Shown one piece after another: positions 9,383 through 19,155 of a DNA stretch of 64,000 nt. The translations under genes were made by a program, and so were the position numbers. Location of the stretch: positions 1 to 64,000 of the forward strand of contig NZ_LYVP01000018.1 in NCBI RefSeq assembly GCF_001984065.1. The letters run 5' to 3'. The stretch's first letter is position 1. Each line of letters begins with the position of its first letter. The notes under the pieces were generated by a model. That model searched no databases, was not told the origin of the DNA, and saw nothing but the letters and a program-made list of their open reading frames with translations. Source of the DNA: Pseudomonas sp. KK4. Lineage in GTDB: Bacteria > Pseudomonadota > Gammaproteobacteria > Pseudomonadales > Pseudomonadaceae.

Positions 9383-9839
9383 GCTTTATCTCCTGCTTTG
9401 AGTGTGTACCCGTGCCGCTCACGTCGGCAAAGGCCGCTCGTAGAGCTTCGGGAATGGCCCGGGGTTTCAAACTGTTGGTGCGCACACAGGCCACCAGAAA
9501 CTGCCCTTCGCAGAGCAGCACATTATCCGTAGCCCGCCTGACCTGCTGTTTGAAGCGCAGGCTGGCACGGTTCAATTCGCTTACTTCAGCGCTTACCAGC
9601 AGTTCGTCATCCAGCCGCGCCGGCGCGTGGTAACGCGCTTCGCTGGAATGCACGACGAACAACAGGTCCTCCCCTGCCAGCTGCGATTGGGCAAATCCCA
9701 ACTCTCGTAGCCGCTCGGTTCGAGCCCGTTCCATAAACTTGAGGTAATTAACGTAATACACGATGCCGCCCGCATCGGTGTCCTCGTAATAAACGCGACA
9801 CCGATGTGCGAAAGGCTCAAGCCCGTTTTGCGCGCGCAT
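9372..9839 (-). CDS. ybgC: Tol-Pal system-associated acyl-CoA thioesterase YbgC
   Basis: A hot-dog-fold thioesterase of 155 residues. The active-site region [19 protein letters not shown] near residues 17-35 has the catalytic Asp (DTDxxGxVYxxxY). YbgC hydrolyses short-chain or fatty acyl-CoA and has been linked to phospholipid metabolism near the envelope; it nearly always heads the tol-pal operon, as here. A 127-base gap separates it from ruvB, and the operon promoter is probably in that gap. Confidence 0.95.
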   Translation of the reverse strand: MRAQNGLEPFAHRCRVYYEDTDAGGIVYYVNYLKFMERARTERLRELGFAQSQLAGEDLLFVVHSSEARYHAPARLDDELLVSAEVSELNRASLRFKQQVRRATDNVLLCEGQFLVACVRTNSLKPRAIPEALRAAFADVSGTGTHSKQEIKRGS

Positions 9840-9966
9840 ACTCTAGTGCTTACTCCTCGGGTTGCCAATCCGGCCAGGCAACTGTTTTTCATTGTTCTGC
9901 GGCTTTCTCGCGAAAGTACGGTCCTAGGACAGCACAATGCCCGAAAAATCAGCACGCAAACGTTAA

Positions 9967-11028
9967 TTAATCGTCCACGGCATCGAGGAACTCGTCTACC
10001 ACAGGCATCTCGCCCAATCGTGACGGAATGTTTAACCCGAAATGCAGATAGGCATGCCGTGTCACCACCCGCCCCCGCGGGGTTCGCATGATGTAGCCCT
10101 GCTGGATCAGATAGGGCTCCAGCACGTCTTCGATGGTGTGACGCTCTTCGCTGATGGCCGCGGCAAGACTGTCCACGCCCACCGGCCCACCATCGAACTT
10201 CTCGATCATGGTCAGCAACAGACGTCGGTCCTGATGATCGAAGCCACGCTCATCGACATCCAGCAGGTTCAGGGCCAGATCGGCAATCGGCTTGGTGATG
10301 TGACCCTTGGCGCGCACTTCGGCGAAATCCCGCACCCGGCGCAGCAAACGGTTGGCGATACGCGGCGTGCCCCGGGCACGGCGAGCGATTTCGAAGGCGC
10401 CCTCCGGGTCCAGGGGCAACCCGAGAATGCTCGCCGAACGGCTGACAATCGTCGACAGATCGGCGTTGTTGTAGAACTCCAGGCGCTGGACGATACCGAA
10501 ACGGTCACGCAGGGGGTTGGTCAGCATCCCCGCCCGGGTCGTCGCGCCGACCAACGTGAAGGGCGGAAGGTCGAGCTTGATCGAGCGCGCGGCCGGGCCT
10601 TCACCGATCATGATGTCGAGCTGGAAATCCTCCATGGCCGGGTACAGCACTTCCTCGACGATCGGCGACAAGCGATGGATTTCATCGATGAACAGCACGT
10701 CATGGGGTTCAAGGTTGGTCAGCAGCGCTGCCAGGTCCCCCGGACGCTCGAGCACAGGCCCCGAGGTACTCTTGATCGAGACCCCCATTTCCTGGGCAAT
10801 GATGTTGGCCAAGGTGGTTTTACCCAGACCCGGCGGCCCGAAGATCAAGGTGTGGTCCAGCGATTCGTTGCGCCCCCGAGCCGCCTGGATGAACAACTCC
10901 ATTTGCTCGCGAACGGTCGGCTGGCCAATGTATTCAGCCAGACTGACGGGACGAATGGCCCGGTCCTGGACTTCCTCGCGGTCACGGGGGCCACCCGTGG
11001 CAGCGATCAGACGATCAGCTTCAATCAC
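9967..11028 (-). CDS. ruvB: Holliday junction branch-migration helicase RuvB
   Basis: RuvB is the hexameric AAA+ motor that drives branch migration of Holliday junctions with RuvA. The 353 residues show Walker [10 protein letters not shown] (about 63-71), Walker B LFIDEIHR, sensor 1 GATTRAG and the C-terminal winged-helix domain. The start codon is GTG at 11028, directly after the TAA of ruvA (no spacer), with the family N-terminus [10 protein letters not shown]. Confidence 0.97.
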   Translation of the reverse strand: MIEADRLIAATGGPRDREEVQDRAIRPVSLAEYIGQPTVREQMELFIQAARGRNESLDHTLIFGPPGLGKTTLANIIAQEMGVSIKSTSGPVLERPGDLAALLTNLEPHDVLFIDEIHRLSPIVEEVLYPAMEDFQLDIMIGEGPAARSIKLDLPPFTLVGATTRAGMLTNPLRDRFGIVQRLEFYNNADLSTIVSRSASILGLPLDPEGAFEIARRARGTPRIANRLLRRVRDFAEVRAKGHITKPIADLALNLLDVDERGFDHQDRRLLLTMIEKFDGGPVGVDSLAAAISEERHTIEDVLEPYLIQQGYIMRTPRGRVVTRHAYLHFGLNIPSRLGEMPVVDEFLDAVDD

Positions 11029-11637
11029 TTAAATCATTCCCTTCAGGGCACGACGAATCATGTCTTCGCTGCTCAAGCCTTTGTCTTTTATCGCGGAAAT
11101 CGCCTTGCTGGCCTCCTGCGGTTTGTAACCCAGGGAAATCAGCGCGCTGACCGCGTCGTTCTCGGCGGTATTGACCGGCGCCGGGCCGTCCGGCTGGTTC
11201 GGCACCAGGGCAAACATGGCCGGTACGGTCTCCCACGCCTTGAACCGATCCTTGAGTTCGACCAGCAGGCGCTCAGCGGTCTTCTTGCCCACCCCCGGCA
11301 CCTTGGTCAGCGCCGAAGTGTCCTGGGACTGCACGCAACGCACCAGTTCATCCACTTCCAGGCTCGACATCAAGGCCAGGGCCAATTTCGGCCCTACACC
11401 ATTGAGACGGATCAACTCGCGAAAAAAGTCTCGCTCGCGCTTGCCGACGAAGCCATAGAGTAACTGCGCGTCTTCACGTACGACCAAATGGGTATGCAGG
11501 GTCAGCGGCTCACCGACCGACGGCAGGCGATACAGCGTGGTCATGGGCACTTCAAGCTCATAGCCCAGGCCGTTTACATCCAGAATCAGGTGCGGCGGCT
11601 GTTTCTCAGCCAGTGTGCCGCGCAAGCGTCCAATCAC
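11029..11637 (-). CDS. ruvA: Holliday junction-binding protein RuvA
   Basis: RuvA binds Holliday junctions as a tetramer and loads RuvB. From a GTG at 11637 the protein has 202 residues beginning [10 protein letters not shown], the family start; an AAGGA sits about 9 bases upstream. The open frame extends well beyond but those codons do not resemble RuvA. Visible are the OB-fold N-terminus, the helix-hairpin-helix motifs [13 protein letters not shown] and [13 protein letters not shown], and the C-terminal RuvB-binding domain (about 155-202). It is followed immediately by ruvB. Confidence 0.96.
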   Translation of the reverse strand: MIGRLRGTLAEKQPPHLILDVNGLGYELEVPMTTLYRLPSVGEPLTLHTHLVVREDAQLLYGFVGKRERDFFRELIRLNGVGPKLALALMSSLEVDELVRCVQSQDTSALTKVPGVGKKTAERLLVELKDRFKAWETVPAMFALVPNQPDGPAPVNTAENDAVSALISLGYKPQEASKAISAIKDKGLSSEDMIRRALKGMI

Positions 11638-11752
11638 GTTACAGATCCTTGAGCGTTGGCCAGCACGAGGCCAGCGACTGACAGAGCAAGGGTTTTTGCG
11701 CCGACAACCCGGGCGCAACACCCTGATTCCATGAAATTGACTGCTGATGCTA

Positions 11753-12277
11753 TCAGAGACGCAGGCGCCCGCCACGACTGCGTGCCGCACCCAGCCCATG
11801 AGGCAGCAGACTGGATCGGGTATGCGCGTGGCAAATGGCGATGGCCAGGGCGTCCGAAGCATCGATTTGCGGTTTGCTGGTCAGTTTCAGCATGTGCATG
11901 ACCATCATCTGCACCTGCTCCTTGTTGGCGGCACCGGTACCGACCACCGCCTGCTTGACCTGGGTCGCGGTGTACTCGGCAATCTCCAGGCTTTCCTCGG
12001 CCCCCGCGACGATGGCCGCGCCCCGGGCCTGGCCCAGTTTCAAGGCGGAATCGGCGTTGCGCGCCATGAACACCTTCTCGATACCCATGGTCACGGGCCG
12101 GTAAGTCTGGATGATTTCCCGCACCCCACGGAAGACAATCTGCAAGCGCTCAGACAGCTCGCCGGCACCGGTACGGATGCAACCTGAGGCCACGTACTCA
12201 CAGCCACGCCCGGTATCGCGTACCACGCCATAACCGGTGATGCGCGAGCCAGGGTCGATACCAAGAATTAGAGTCAT
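11753..12277 (-). CDS. ruvC: Holliday junction resolvase RuvC
   Basis: RuvC cleaves Holliday junctions as a dimer. The four catalytic acids of the RNase H-like fold can be placed: Asp8 in GIDPGS, Glu67 in GIEKVF, and Asp139/Asp142 in [14 protein letters not shown]. Length is 174 residues. It lies 115 bases upstream of ruvA on the same strand, and the three ruv genes probably share a transcript. A REPIN separates it from yebC. Confidence 0.97.
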   Translation of the reverse strand: MTLILGIDPGSRITGYGVVRDTGRGCEYVASGCIRTGAGELSERLQIVFRGVREIIQTYRPVTMGIEKVFMARNADSALKLGQARGAAIVAGAEESLEIAEYTATQVKQAVVGTGAANKEQVQMMVMHMLKLTSKPQIDASDALAIAICHAHTRSSLLPHGLGAARSRGGRLRL

Positions 12278-12327
12278 AAGACCTGCAGTTGAGTCAAAGC
12301 ACGATATTCAATACAGCGAATAGCAAA

Positions 12328-12417
12328 TGTGGGAGCGGGCCTGCTCGCGATTACGGTTTTACCTTCAGCAACGATGCTGCCTGAAAATCCGCGTTCGCGA
12401 GCAAGCCCGCTCCCACA
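12328..12417. repeat. REPIN (outward-arm type) between yebC and ruvC
   Basis: TGTGGGAGCGGGCCTGCTCG at the left arm and its complement TTCGCGAGCAAGCCCGCTCC at the right arm, 90 bases overall; the inner 40 bases pair only partly. It lies between two genes on the same strand. Confidence 0.9.
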
Positions 12418-12435
12418 TGGGAACCTGGAGGGACC

Positions 12436-13182
12436 TTAACCGAGCTGAGCGGCCACCGACTCCGGGATATCCGCATTGGAGTAAACGTTCTGCACGTCAT
12501 CGAGGTCTTCGAGCATGTCGATCAGCTTGAGGACTTTCTCCGCACCTTCCAGATCCAGTTCGGCGCTGGTGGTCGGCAACATGACGATCTCCGCGTCATC
12601 ACCCTTGAAGCCCGCCGCTTCCAGCGCGTTACGCACGGCATAGAAGCCGGCGAACGAAGTGAACACGTCGATGGAACCGTCTTCGTTGGTCACCACGTCA
12701 TCGGCATCGGCCTCCATGGCCGCTTCGATCAGCGCATCTTCATCGACGCCGGCAGCAAAGGAGATCTGCCCCTTACGCTCGAACAGGTAGGCGACCGAAC
12801 CGTCGGTACCGAGGTTGCCGCCGCATTTGCTGAACGCATGGCGCACGGCCGCCGCAGTGCGGTTGCGATTATCGGTCATGCACTCGACCATCACCGCCAC
12901 GCCACCCGGACCGTAACCTTCATAGGTCAGTTCGACCACATCGTCAGTATCCGCAGCGCCGGTGCCACGGGCGATGGCACGATCGATAATGTCGCGGCTC
13001 ATGTTCGCACCCAGGGCCTTGTCCAGGGCCAGGCGCAGACGTGGGTTGGAGCCTGGATCGCCACCGCCCTGACGGGCTGCGACGGTCAGCTCACGAATCC
13101 ACTTGGTGAAGATCTTGCCTCTCTTGGCATCCTGACGTTCTTTGCGGTGCTTGATGTTCGCCCACTTGGAATGACCTGCCAT
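12436..13182 (-). CDS. yebC: YebC/PmpR family transcriptional regulator
   Basis: A 248-residue protein of the YebC family, starting [20 protein letters not shown], the family hallmark. The P. aeruginosa member in this position is PmpR, a DNA-binding regulator of quinolone signalling; recent work on the wider family also shows roles in relieving ribosome stalling at proline stretches. The ATG at 13182 gives the family length; the frame stays open 32 codons upstream. Conserved [13 protein letters not shown] and the C-terminal region are intact. It lies between aspS and ruvC on the same strand. Confidence 0.94.
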   Translation of the reverse strand: MAGHSKWANIKHRKERQDAKRGKIFTKWIRELTVAARQGGGDPGSNPRLRLALDKALGANMSRDIIDRAIARGTGAADTDDVVELTYEGYGPGGVAVMVECMTDNRNRTAAAVRHAFSKCGGNLGTDGSVAYLFERKGQISFAAGVDEDALIEAAMEADADDVVTNEDGSIDVFTSFAGFYAVRNALEAAGFKGDDAEIVMLPTTSAELDLEGAEKVLKLIDMLEDLDDVQNVYSNADIPESVAAQLG

Positions 13183-13264
13183 AACTCGCTCCGAATTCTC
13201 TTTGAAACATTGCCCGCCGCGCCATGATGCGCCAGCCGGCAAACAAAAAATCGACCTTGCCCAT

Positions 13265-13291
13265 AAAAAAAGGCGCATCCGAAGATGCGCC
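13265..13291 (-). terminator. Intrinsic terminator after aspS
   Basis: GGCGCATC and GATGCGCC pair (13272-13291, tetraloop-sized loop) and are followed on the minus strand by a run of seven T (13271-13265). It lies directly after the aspS stop. Confidence 0.9.
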
Positions 13292-13304
13292 CTTCAGATC
13301 AGCC

Positions 13305-15080
13305 TTATTCGGCTTTAGGCGTTTCGCGCAGACGAATGTGCAGTTCGCGCAGTGCCTTGGCGTCCACCTGGCCCGGCGCCTGGGTCATCACGTCCGCCGC
13401 GCTCTGGGTTTTCGGGAAGGCGATCACTTCACGGATCGACTGGGCGCCGGTCATCAGCATCACCAGACGGTCCAGACCGAAAGCCAGACCACCGTGCGGT
13501 GGCGCGCCGTATTTCAGGGCGTCGAGCAGGAAGCCGAATTTCTCTTCCTGTTCCGCTTCGTTGATGCCCAGCAGGCGGAATACCGACTGTTGCATTTCCT
13601 TACGGTGAATACGGATCGAACCGCCACCCAGCTCGGTGCCGTTCAGGACCATGTCGTAAGCACGGGACAGTGCGGTCGCGGGGTTCGCTTCCAGCTCTGC
13701 CGGGGTGCACTTGGGTGCGGTGAACGGGTGGTGCAAGGCGGTGAAGCTGCCGTCGTCGTTCTCTTCGAACATCGGGAAGTCCACGACCCACATCGGCGCC
13801 CATTCGCAGGTCAGCAGGTTCAGGTCGTGACCCAGCTTGATCCGCAGCGCGCCCAGGGCTTCGCTGACGATTTTGAATTTGTCTGCGCCGAAGAACACGA
13901 TGTCGCCATCGACTGCACCCACGCGATCGAGGATCACGTTCAGGGCCGCTTCAGGGATGTTCTTGACGATTGGCGATTGCAGGCCTTCAACGCCCTTGGC
14001 GCGCTCGTTGACCTTGATATACGCCAGGCCCTTGGCACCGTAGATGCCGACGAACTTGGTGTAGTCGTCGATCTTGCTGCGCGGCATGCTCGCCCCGCCG
14101 GGTACGCGCAGAGCGGTCACGCGGCATTTCGGGTCGTTGGCCGGGCCACTGAAGACCTTGAATTCAACGTCTTTCAGTTGATCGGCAACGTCCACCAGCT
14201 CCAGCGGGTTACGCAGGTCCGGCTTGTCGGAACCGTAGCGACGCATGGCTTCTTCGAAGGTCATGTGCGGGAAGTCACCGAACTCCAGGTCCAGCACTTC
14301 CTTGAACAGGTTGCGGATCATGCCTTCGGTCAGGCCCATGATGTCTTTTTCATCGAGGAAGCTGGTCTCGATGTCGATCTGGGTGAATTCCGGCTGGCGG
14401 TCGGCACGCAGGTCTTCGTCACGGAAGCACTTGGCGATCTGGTAGTAACGGTCGAAGCCGGCCACCATCAGCAGTTGCTTGAACAGCTGAGGCGATTGCG
14501 GCAGGGCGAAGAACGAACCGGCGTGGGTACGGCTTGGCACCAGGTAGTCGCGAGCACCTTCAGGGGTGGCACGGGTCAGGATCGGCGTTTCCACGTCCAG
14601 GAAGCCGTTCTCGTCCAGGTAGCGACGGATGCTGGTGGTCATGCGCGAACGCAGGCGCAGCTTCTCGGCCATTTCCGGACGACGCAGGTCCAGGAAGCGG
14701 TAGCGCAGGCGGGTTTCTTCGCCGACGTCGGAGAACTCGTTGAGCGGGAACGGCGGGGTTTCCGATTCGTTCAGCACTTCCAGTTCATAACCCAGGACTT
14801 CGATCATGCCCGACGCCATGTTGGCGTTGGTGGCACCGGCCGGACGCAGGCGCACCTTGCCGGTGATCTTCACAACGTATTCGCTGCGCACACGATCCGC
14901 GGCGGCGAAGGACTCAGCGCGATCCGGATCGAATACCACCTGGGCCAGACCGTCACGATCACGGATATCGAGGAAAATCACCCCACCGTGGTCACGGCGA
15001 CGGTGAACCCATCCGCAAAGGGTAATTTCCTGGCCTTCCAGGCTTTCGTTCAGTTGGCCGCAATAATGGCTGCGCATCAT
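13305..15080 (-). CDS. aspS: Aspartyl-tRNA synthetase
   Basis: AspS charges tRNA-Asp (and, in many bacteria that use the transamidation route, tRNA-Asn). The 591-residue product begins [16 protein letters not shown], the Pseudomonas AspS start, and contains the OB-fold anticodon domain (residues 1-105, with [20 protein letters not shown]), class II motif 2 ([16 protein letters not shown]), the bacterial GAD insertion domain (about 280-420) and motif 3 ([12 protein letters not shown]). The frame is open 27 codons upstream of the chosen start. It follows fmdB on the same strand. Confidence 0.97.
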   Translation of the reverse strand: MMRSHYCGQLNESLEGQEITLCGWVHRRRDHGGVIFLDIRDRDGLAQVVFDPDRAESFAAADRVRSEYVVKITGKVRLRPAGATNANMASGMIEVLGYELEVLNESETPPFPLNEFSDVGEETRLRYRFLDLRRPEMAEKLRLRSRMTTSIRRYLDENGFLDVETPILTRATPEGARDYLVPSRTHAGSFFALPQSPQLFKQLLMVAGFDRYYQIAKCFRDEDLRADRQPEFTQIDIETSFLDEKDIMGLTEGMIRNLFKEVLDLEFGDFPHMTFEEAMRRYGSDKPDLRNPLELVDVADQLKDVEFKVFSGPANDPKCRVTALRVPGGASMPRSKIDDYTKFVGIYGAKGLAYIKVNERAKGVEGLQSPIVKNIPEAALNVILDRVGAVDGDIVFFGADKFKIVSEALGALRIKLGHDLNLLTCEWAPMWVVDFPMFEENDDGSFTALHHPFTAPKCTPAELEANPATALSRAYDMVLNGTELGGGSIRIHRKEMQQSVFRLLGINEAEQEEKFGFLLDALKYGAPPHGGLAFGLDRLVMLMTGAQSIREVIAFPKTQSAADVMTQAPGQVDAKALRELHIRLRETPKAE

Positions 15081-15202
15081 GGTCGTGGTTTCACTTCTCG
15101 TAATTCGTAATTTCGTTGGAGGCCTTGCGTCTATCGGTTCAACGATACTGCAGGCACTCACGTGTGTGATTCAGTTCAGGGCACCCGGCTCAGAGCAAAA
15201 CC

Positions 15203-15424
15203 CTAGTCAGCCTTGTCGCCGCCGGCCAGGTTCTTCTTCGAACCGGTCTTGAAATCGGTCTCGTACCAGCCGGTGCCACTGAGGCGGAAACCCGGCATGG
15301 ACAACATCTTCTTGAGCTCTGGCGCCTGGCAAGCAGGGCAGTCGACCAGCGGCGGTGCGCTGATCTTTTGAATGGCTTCCAACTGATGACCACAGGAAGC
15401 ACATTGATAATCGTACATCGGCAT
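15203..15424 (-). CDS. FmdB family zinc-ribbon protein
   Basis: A 73-residue protein with an N-terminal zinc ribbon: MPMYDYQCASCG with a CxxC and a second CPAC pair at about residues 29-32, the FmdB/CxxC_CxxC_SSSS pattern. The C-terminal GFRLSGTGWYETDF is common to the family. Members are suspected regulators of gene expression, based on the original link to the formamidase locus, but the function is not established. It lies 122 bases upstream of aspS on the same strand, an arrangement found across Pseudomonas. Confidence 0.9.
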   Translation of the reverse strand: MPMYDYQCASCGHQLEAIQKISAPPLVDCPACQAPELKKMLSMPGFRLSGTGWYETDFKTGSKKNLAGGDKAD

Positions 15425-15546
15425 GGGGTTGTCTCGGCGATCAGATTGCTACCGCGCACGCTGGGTTTTGCGGCAAAGAGCGGGATTATATCCATTAAAT
15501 GCAGCCTGTGCAGCCGTAAGACTGCACAGATCGACATGCTGCTCTT

Positions 15547-15897
15547 TCACTGCCGGGACGTAGCCGTATCAGTCCATCCCGCTTCTTTAAGACTGTGTAC
15601 GACACAAACCACCCGCACCAGCCCGCTGAAGTTCTTTACGCCGCCATGGCGCAAGTGCACTTCGCGATCCACGTACGACAATAACGCACTGACCGAACAG
15701 CCATTGACCCTGGCCATATCGCTCAAGATATCCCAGTACACCTGTTCAAGGCGCAAACAGGTGGCAAAGCCATTCAAGCGCACCGACCGCGACAGGGGCT
15801 GAGCCAGCCCCATGTCGAACTCACTGACAAAGGGGTCGATCCTTATGCCCTTGAACGAACCGCCCCTCCTTTCACTTCTCCTTTGTTCCTGAACCAT
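15547..15897 (-). CDS. Ribbon-helix-helix domain protein
   Basis: A 116-residue protein. SRSVRLNGFATCLRLEQVYWDILSD and SVSALLSYVDREVHL match the RHH_4 type ribbon-helix-helix domain (beta strand with R-x-N/G, then two helices), followed by the conserved NFSGLVRVVCV segment. Such proteins are predicted DNA-binding regulators. I chose the ATG at 15897, which has AAGGAG ten bases upstream; the frame is open 23 codons further up without a convincing ribosome site. The N-terminal 30 residues are basic and probably flexible. Target unknown. Confidence 0.8.
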   Translation of the reverse strand: MVQEQRRSERRGGSFKGIRIDPFVSEFDMGLAQPLSRSVRLNGFATCLRLEQVYWDILSDMARVNGCSVSALLSYVDREVHLRHGGVKNFSGLVRVVCVVHSLKEAGWTDTATSRQ

Positions 15898-16129
15898 ATC
15901 GCTGACACTCCTTTGCCATCCGTGGTTTCCATTAGAGCCTGTGCACCCATGGAACCCCGAGGACAAAGTTATATCCAGACGACTTTTTGCCCATCCCTGT
16001 AGGAGAAGCCAACAACGGAGGGCAGATCATGGAGAGCGTCCTACGTCCGACTTTTTCCTGGCCTGGCTGGCGAATTTTCACTCACCAGGCAAAGAATTTT
16101 CGACGGAACAAGTAGGACAGGAACAAAAG

Positions 16130-16165
16130 GTAACGCGCGTGCAACACGGGAATGTCGCACGCGCG
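16130..16165 (-). terminator. Possible terminator after the dps-like gene
   Basis: GCGCGTGC (16135-16142) and GCACGCGC (16157-16164) form an 8-bp stem with a 14-base loop, just past the Dps-like stop. On the minus strand it is followed by GTTACCTTTTGTT, only a weak T-rich tail. Confidence 0.5.
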
Positions 16166-16173
16166 CCAGGCGA

Positions 16174-16644
16174 TTACTGGTCCAGCAAGGCGCGAAGCAT
16201 CCACGCGGTTTTTTCGTGGACCTGCATGCGCTGGGTCAACAGGTCAGCCGTTGGTTCGTCACTGACTTTGTCCAGCAAGGGAAAAATCCCCCGCGCGGTA
16301 CGTGTGACCGCCTCCTGCCCCTCGACCAGTTGTCTGATCATGTCTTCGGCAGCCGGCACGCCCTCTTCCTCTTTGATCGAAGACAGTCGCGCATAAACAG
16401 CGTAGGCACCCGGGGCCGGGAAACCGAGTGCGCGAATGCGCTCGGCAATGGAATCGACCGCCAGGGCCAGTTCGTTGTATTGCTCCTCGAACATCAGGTG
16501 CAGCGTGCGAAACATGGGCCCGGTGACGTTCCAATGGAAGTTATGGGTTTTCAAATAAAGTACGTAAGTGTCCGACAGCAGACGTGAAAGCCCCTCGACG
16601 ATGGACTTGCGGTCCTCTTCACTGATACCGATATCGATTGCCAT
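16174..16644 (-). CDS. Dps-family DNA-binding/ferritin-like stress protein
   Basis: A 156-residue four-helix ferritin-like protein of the Dps group. The inter-subunit ferroxidase residues are visible as His37 in [13 protein letters not shown] and Asp64/Glu68 in AVDSIAERI. Dps proteins form 12-subunit shells that oxidise iron with hydrogen peroxide and protect DNA. The short N-terminus ([10 protein letters not shown]) has no lysine-rich tail, so strong DNA binding through that tail is not expected. It corresponds to the Dps-like gene I recall next to aspS in P. aeruginosa (PA0962). Transcribed divergently from the membrane cold-shock protein. Confidence 0.93.
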   Translation of the reverse strand: MAIDIGISEEDRKSIVEGLSRLLSDTYVLYLKTHNFHWNVTGPMFRTLHLMFEEQYNELALAVDSIAERIRALGFPAPGAYAVYARLSSIKEEEGVPAAEDMIRQLVEGQEAVTRTARGIFPLLDKVSDEPTADLLTQRMQVHEKTAWMLRALLDQ

Positions 16645-16950
16645 GCTTTTCCCCTAAAGGTGATGAATTCATCCGACAGGTGCCGCCCCACTCTAGCAAG
16701 CCTGCTTCGGTGCCGCAGCCCTGGATGCTCACTGTGGCTGCGACAAATCGCCCCGACGCACCGCTGGACTCCTTGATTTGAGTAGCCACAAGCTTTGCTG
16801 TTAAATAGACGGTGTGTCGCTGACGCCCTTATTTTCCGGGCACTGCGCATAGGCTGATTACGGATGCGTGCTCAACGCCTCTTATTGTTCTGAAGCGAAC
16901 CGTGCCCCATCAGCTCTTCCTTGTGATCCGTCTTAACGTGAGTCAATAAA
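16645..16950. other. Gene-free divergent promoter region (dps-like / membrane cold-shock gene)
   Basis: This 306-base interval must hold the promoters of both flanking genes. I see no gene and no strong repeat. The rightward gene has only a weak ribosome site (GTGAG nine bases before the ATG). Confidence 0.6.
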
Positions 16951-17553
16951 ATGTTGAAAATCGTCCACCTGCTATTGGGCGCAGCAGCTTTGCTGTTGTC
17001 CTTCATCCCTAGCCTGCGAACCGAAGCCGTACCTTACCTGCAACAACCCGATGCGCTTTACCTGGCCTTGTTCGGCCTGCTCAACCTGACCCTTGCACCG
17101 GTCATCCCCAACTGGAACAAAGGTCCGCGCCATCAACTGCAAAACCTCGTCAGCGCCCTGCTGATGCTGGCCGTGGTTGTGCAAACGCTCACGCTGATCG
17201 CGCCAATGCCTGTCATTGCCGGCCAGCCAGCCGTACTGTTCAGCCTGATCGCAGCCATCGTTGCGGTTGCCCTGCACCTGGGCATCGGCTTCTATAAATC
17301 GTCACCGGCTGCCGCCCCGACCAACTATGACATGAGCAATCGCGATACCGGCACCGTCAAGTGGTTCAACACCTCCAAGGGCTTCGGCTTTATTTCCCGC
17401 GACTCCGGCGACGATATTTTCGTGCACTTCCGGGCCATTCGCGGCGAAGGCCATCGCGTTCTGGTCGAAGGCCAGCGTGTAGAGTTCTCCGTCATGAATC
17501 GTGACAAGGGCCTGCAAGCCGAAGATGTCATCGCCGCCCTGCCGCGACGCTGA
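16951..17553 (+). CDS. Membrane-anchored cold-shock-domain protein
   Basis: A 200-residue two-part protein. The N-terminal 115 residues contain four hydrophobic segments (about 3-21, 34-53, 63-86 and 93-114); the C-terminal 70 residues (about 130-198) are a full cold-shock domain with RNP1 KGFGFI and RNP2 IFVHF. The domain probably faces the cytoplasm, which would tether an RNA- or DNA-binding module to the inner membrane. Both parts are in one open frame without a frameshift. A homologue lies in the same place in P. aeruginosa as I recall (PA0961). What nucleic acid it binds is unknown. It is single, and ends at a bidirectional terminator shared with slyX. Confidence 0.9.
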   Translation: MLKIVHLLLGAAALLLSFIPSLRTEAVPYLQQPDALYLALFGLLNLTLAPVIPNWNKGPRHQLQNLVSALLMLAVVVQTLTLIAPMPVIAGQPAVLFSLIAAIVAVALHLGIGFYKSSPAAAPTNYDMSNRDTGTVKWFNTSKGFGFISRDSGDDIFVHFRAIRGEGHRVLVEGQRVEFSVMNRDKGLQAEDVIAALPRR

Positions 17554-17562
17554 TTCAAAGCC

Positions 17563-17603
17563 ATAAAAAACCGCGAGCAGCCTGGCTGTTCGCGGTTTTT
17601 TTA
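17563..17603. terminator. Bidirectional terminator between the cold-shock protein and slyX
   Basis: AACCGCGAgCAG pairs with CTGtTCGCGGTT around a CCTGG loop; there is an A-run on the left and a T-run of seven on the right, so it can stop transcription from either side. Confidence 0.9.
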
Positions 17604-17613
17604 TGCCCGCCCC

Positions 17614-17820
17614 TCAGTAATGCGGTGGCGGCGCCTCTTCCTCGAAGGTTTCGAACTGGCCGGCCATCTCCTCCTGGCGCTTGAGCAATGCCGCCATCTG
17701 CAGCTGCAAGCGTTCTACCGCCCGCTGCTGCGCCGCCAGCACATCATTCAAGGCCTGAATGGTGTCGTCCTGAAACGCCAGCTGACTCTCCAGATCGGTA
17801 ACGCGATCTTCCAGGCTCAT
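17614..17820 (-). CDS. slyX: SlyX family protein
   Basis: A 68-residue coiled-coil protein ([20 protein letters not shown], heptads continuing to about residue 58) ending in the conserved PPPHY. Its name comes from its position near slyD in E. coli; no molecular function is established. It follows the HIT gene with a 3-base gap, so the two form a small operon. Confidence 0.93.
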   Translation of the reverse strand: MSLEDRVTDLESQLAFQDDTIQALNDVLAAQQRAVERLQLQMAALLKRQEEMAGQFETFEEEAPPPHY

Positions 17821-17823
17821 GAC

Positions 17824-18249
17824 TCACCCCTCCAGAAACGTGAAGTCTTCGGGCAGTACACCGCGCAGACGCTCGACAATCGCGGCGACCTGCTCCGAAC
17901 CATACGGCACGGCCGGCTGCTTGCCCCAGATCGGCGCCGGCCAGGCTGCATCCTCTCGTTTTCGCACGATCACATGCATGTGCAACTGGCTGACGACGTT
18001 GCCCAAGGCCGCAACGTTCATTTTGTCCGCGTCGAACGCCTTCTTGAGGGCTTCAGCCAACACCGTCGTTTCCTGCCACAGCCGTTGCTGATCGGCGACA
18101 CCCAACTGAAATATCTCACTGATATCGTCGCGACGAGGTACCAGGATGAACCAGGGATAGTTCGAATCGTTGGACAGCAAAAGCCGGCACAGCGGGAAAT
18201 CACCGACCGGCAAGGTGTCTTGTTGAAGTTGCGAATTTAAAGCGAACAC
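17824..18249 (-). CDS. HIT domain protein
   Basis: A histidine-triad family protein, likely a nucleotide phosphohydrolase or transferase acting on a nucleoside 5'-phosphate compound; substrate unknown. The motif reads SQLHMHVIVR, so the first His of HxHxH is Gln while the catalytic middle His and the last His remain. The start is best placed at the GTG at 18249 (MFALNSQLQQD, 141 residues): GGAG lies 8 bases upstream and the N-terminus fits homologues I remember. An ATG at 18273 in the same frame would add eight residues but has a poor ribosome site. Confidence 0.88.
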   Translation of the reverse strand: MFALNSQLQQDTLPVGDFPLCRLLLSNDSNYPWFILVPRRDDISEIFQLGVADQQRLWQETTVLAEALKKAFDADKMNVAALGNVVSQLHMHVIVRKREDAAWPAPIWGKQPAVPYGSEQVAAIVERLRGVLPEDFTFLEG

Positions 18250-18707
18250 TGTGTGCACTCCCAAGCTCATCATTTACAGCTTAGCGCCCACCCTGAAGGA
18301 TCGCGCACCAAGCGACAGGAAGGCAGCATACCTGCGATCCCGGCCGCCTTCACGACGAACCCGGGTAGCGACTCGCTCACGGGACGCAGGCCCCAACCCG
18401 CCCCGCGATGGTACATCCATCTACGAAACGCACCATTACCGGACCGAAGCCGGCGGCAAGCCTGCCGAAATGACCGCAGGGCGGCGATCCGTTCCAGGCT
18501 TTGCGGATGGGCAACGGTGTGAATTCGGTACAGCAATTAAAATTTTTTGCACCAAAACCGCACAGTGTGTCTACGCTAAGTGCTTCGAGCATCCGCCAAT
18601 TACTCACTGGCGGGGTGAACCGGTAACGTTTTTGGATGTCACGCGGCGGTAACAGGATGTTCAACACCAACCAAAGAATGGCGTCAACCCCGGTCACCGG
18701 TGCGATG

Positions 18708-18732
18708 AACCCCCGGTTTTATGGGGTTTTTA
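18708..18732 (+). terminator. Terminator-like hairpin in the porin upstream region
   Basis: AACCCC and GGGGTT pair over a 9-base loop and run into TTTT. No gene ends nearby on the plus strand, so if active it would end a non-coding transcript. The stem is short (6 bp) and the call is weak. Confidence 0.35.
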
Positions 18733-19049
18733 CGGCACCAGGCAGCTATTGGAAAAAAAATATTCGTGGTTTTGTGATTTGTGCACGCTTGTTGCATTCA
18801 CACCCACATCGTCTATAAGGCCCACTGGAAGTGCGGACCTGAGGACCAGATAAAACAGTGGCAGGGTAGCCCGATGGAGATTCAAACGTTTCACCAGGGA
18901 CTCTTTTTACCGGTGTACCAGTCCAGAAAAACAGCATTAAAGTTGTCAGTCCGGTTGCATCGGGGCTGTAAATTTGCGACATCTAGCAAGCTGTTTGCGA
19001 CAGGGTCGTAAAGAAGCCGAAAGGATAGATGCGCAAGTATCGCCAACAT

Positions 19050-19078
19050 TGTCGGCGTGATATAAGTTTGCGCCGACA
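19050..19078. repeat. 8-bp inverted repeat upstream of the OprD-family porin
   Basis: TGTCGGCG and CGCCGACA flank a 13-base spacer that contains TATAAG. It could be an operator overlapping a -10 box, or a hairpin in the leader. It lies 78 bases before the ATG. Confidence 0.5.
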
Positions 19079-19155
19079 CAAAAAGAAAGAGCCGCCCAGA
19101 TAATAAAACAGGTGGGACGGCAGTACTCTTCTAAAAACCAAAGGAGCAAATCACG

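Larger units (their letters stand above)
18250..19155. other. 906-base gene-free region before the OprD-family porin
   Basis: I find no convincing gene. The 133-codon plus-strand frame at 18251-18652 has no domain, no ribosome site and high Arg/Pro content typical of a shadow frame. The right half is AT-rich. Notable elements are a terminator-like hairpin at 18708-18732 (AACCCC / GGGGTT then T-run), a direct repeat of TTTGCGACA around 18973 and 19000, and an 8-bp inverted repeat at 19050-19078. It probably holds the long regulatory region of the porin and could encode a small RNA. Confidence 0.55.

Noticed and set aside
13224..15110. 628-codon open frame on the plus strand
   Set aside because: Antisense shadow of aspS; composition is His/Arg/Gln-rich as expected for a reverse-strand frame.
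18251..18652. 133-codon plus-strand frame upstream of the porin
   Set aside because: No ribosome site, no domain and Arg/Pro-rich content; treated as non-coding.
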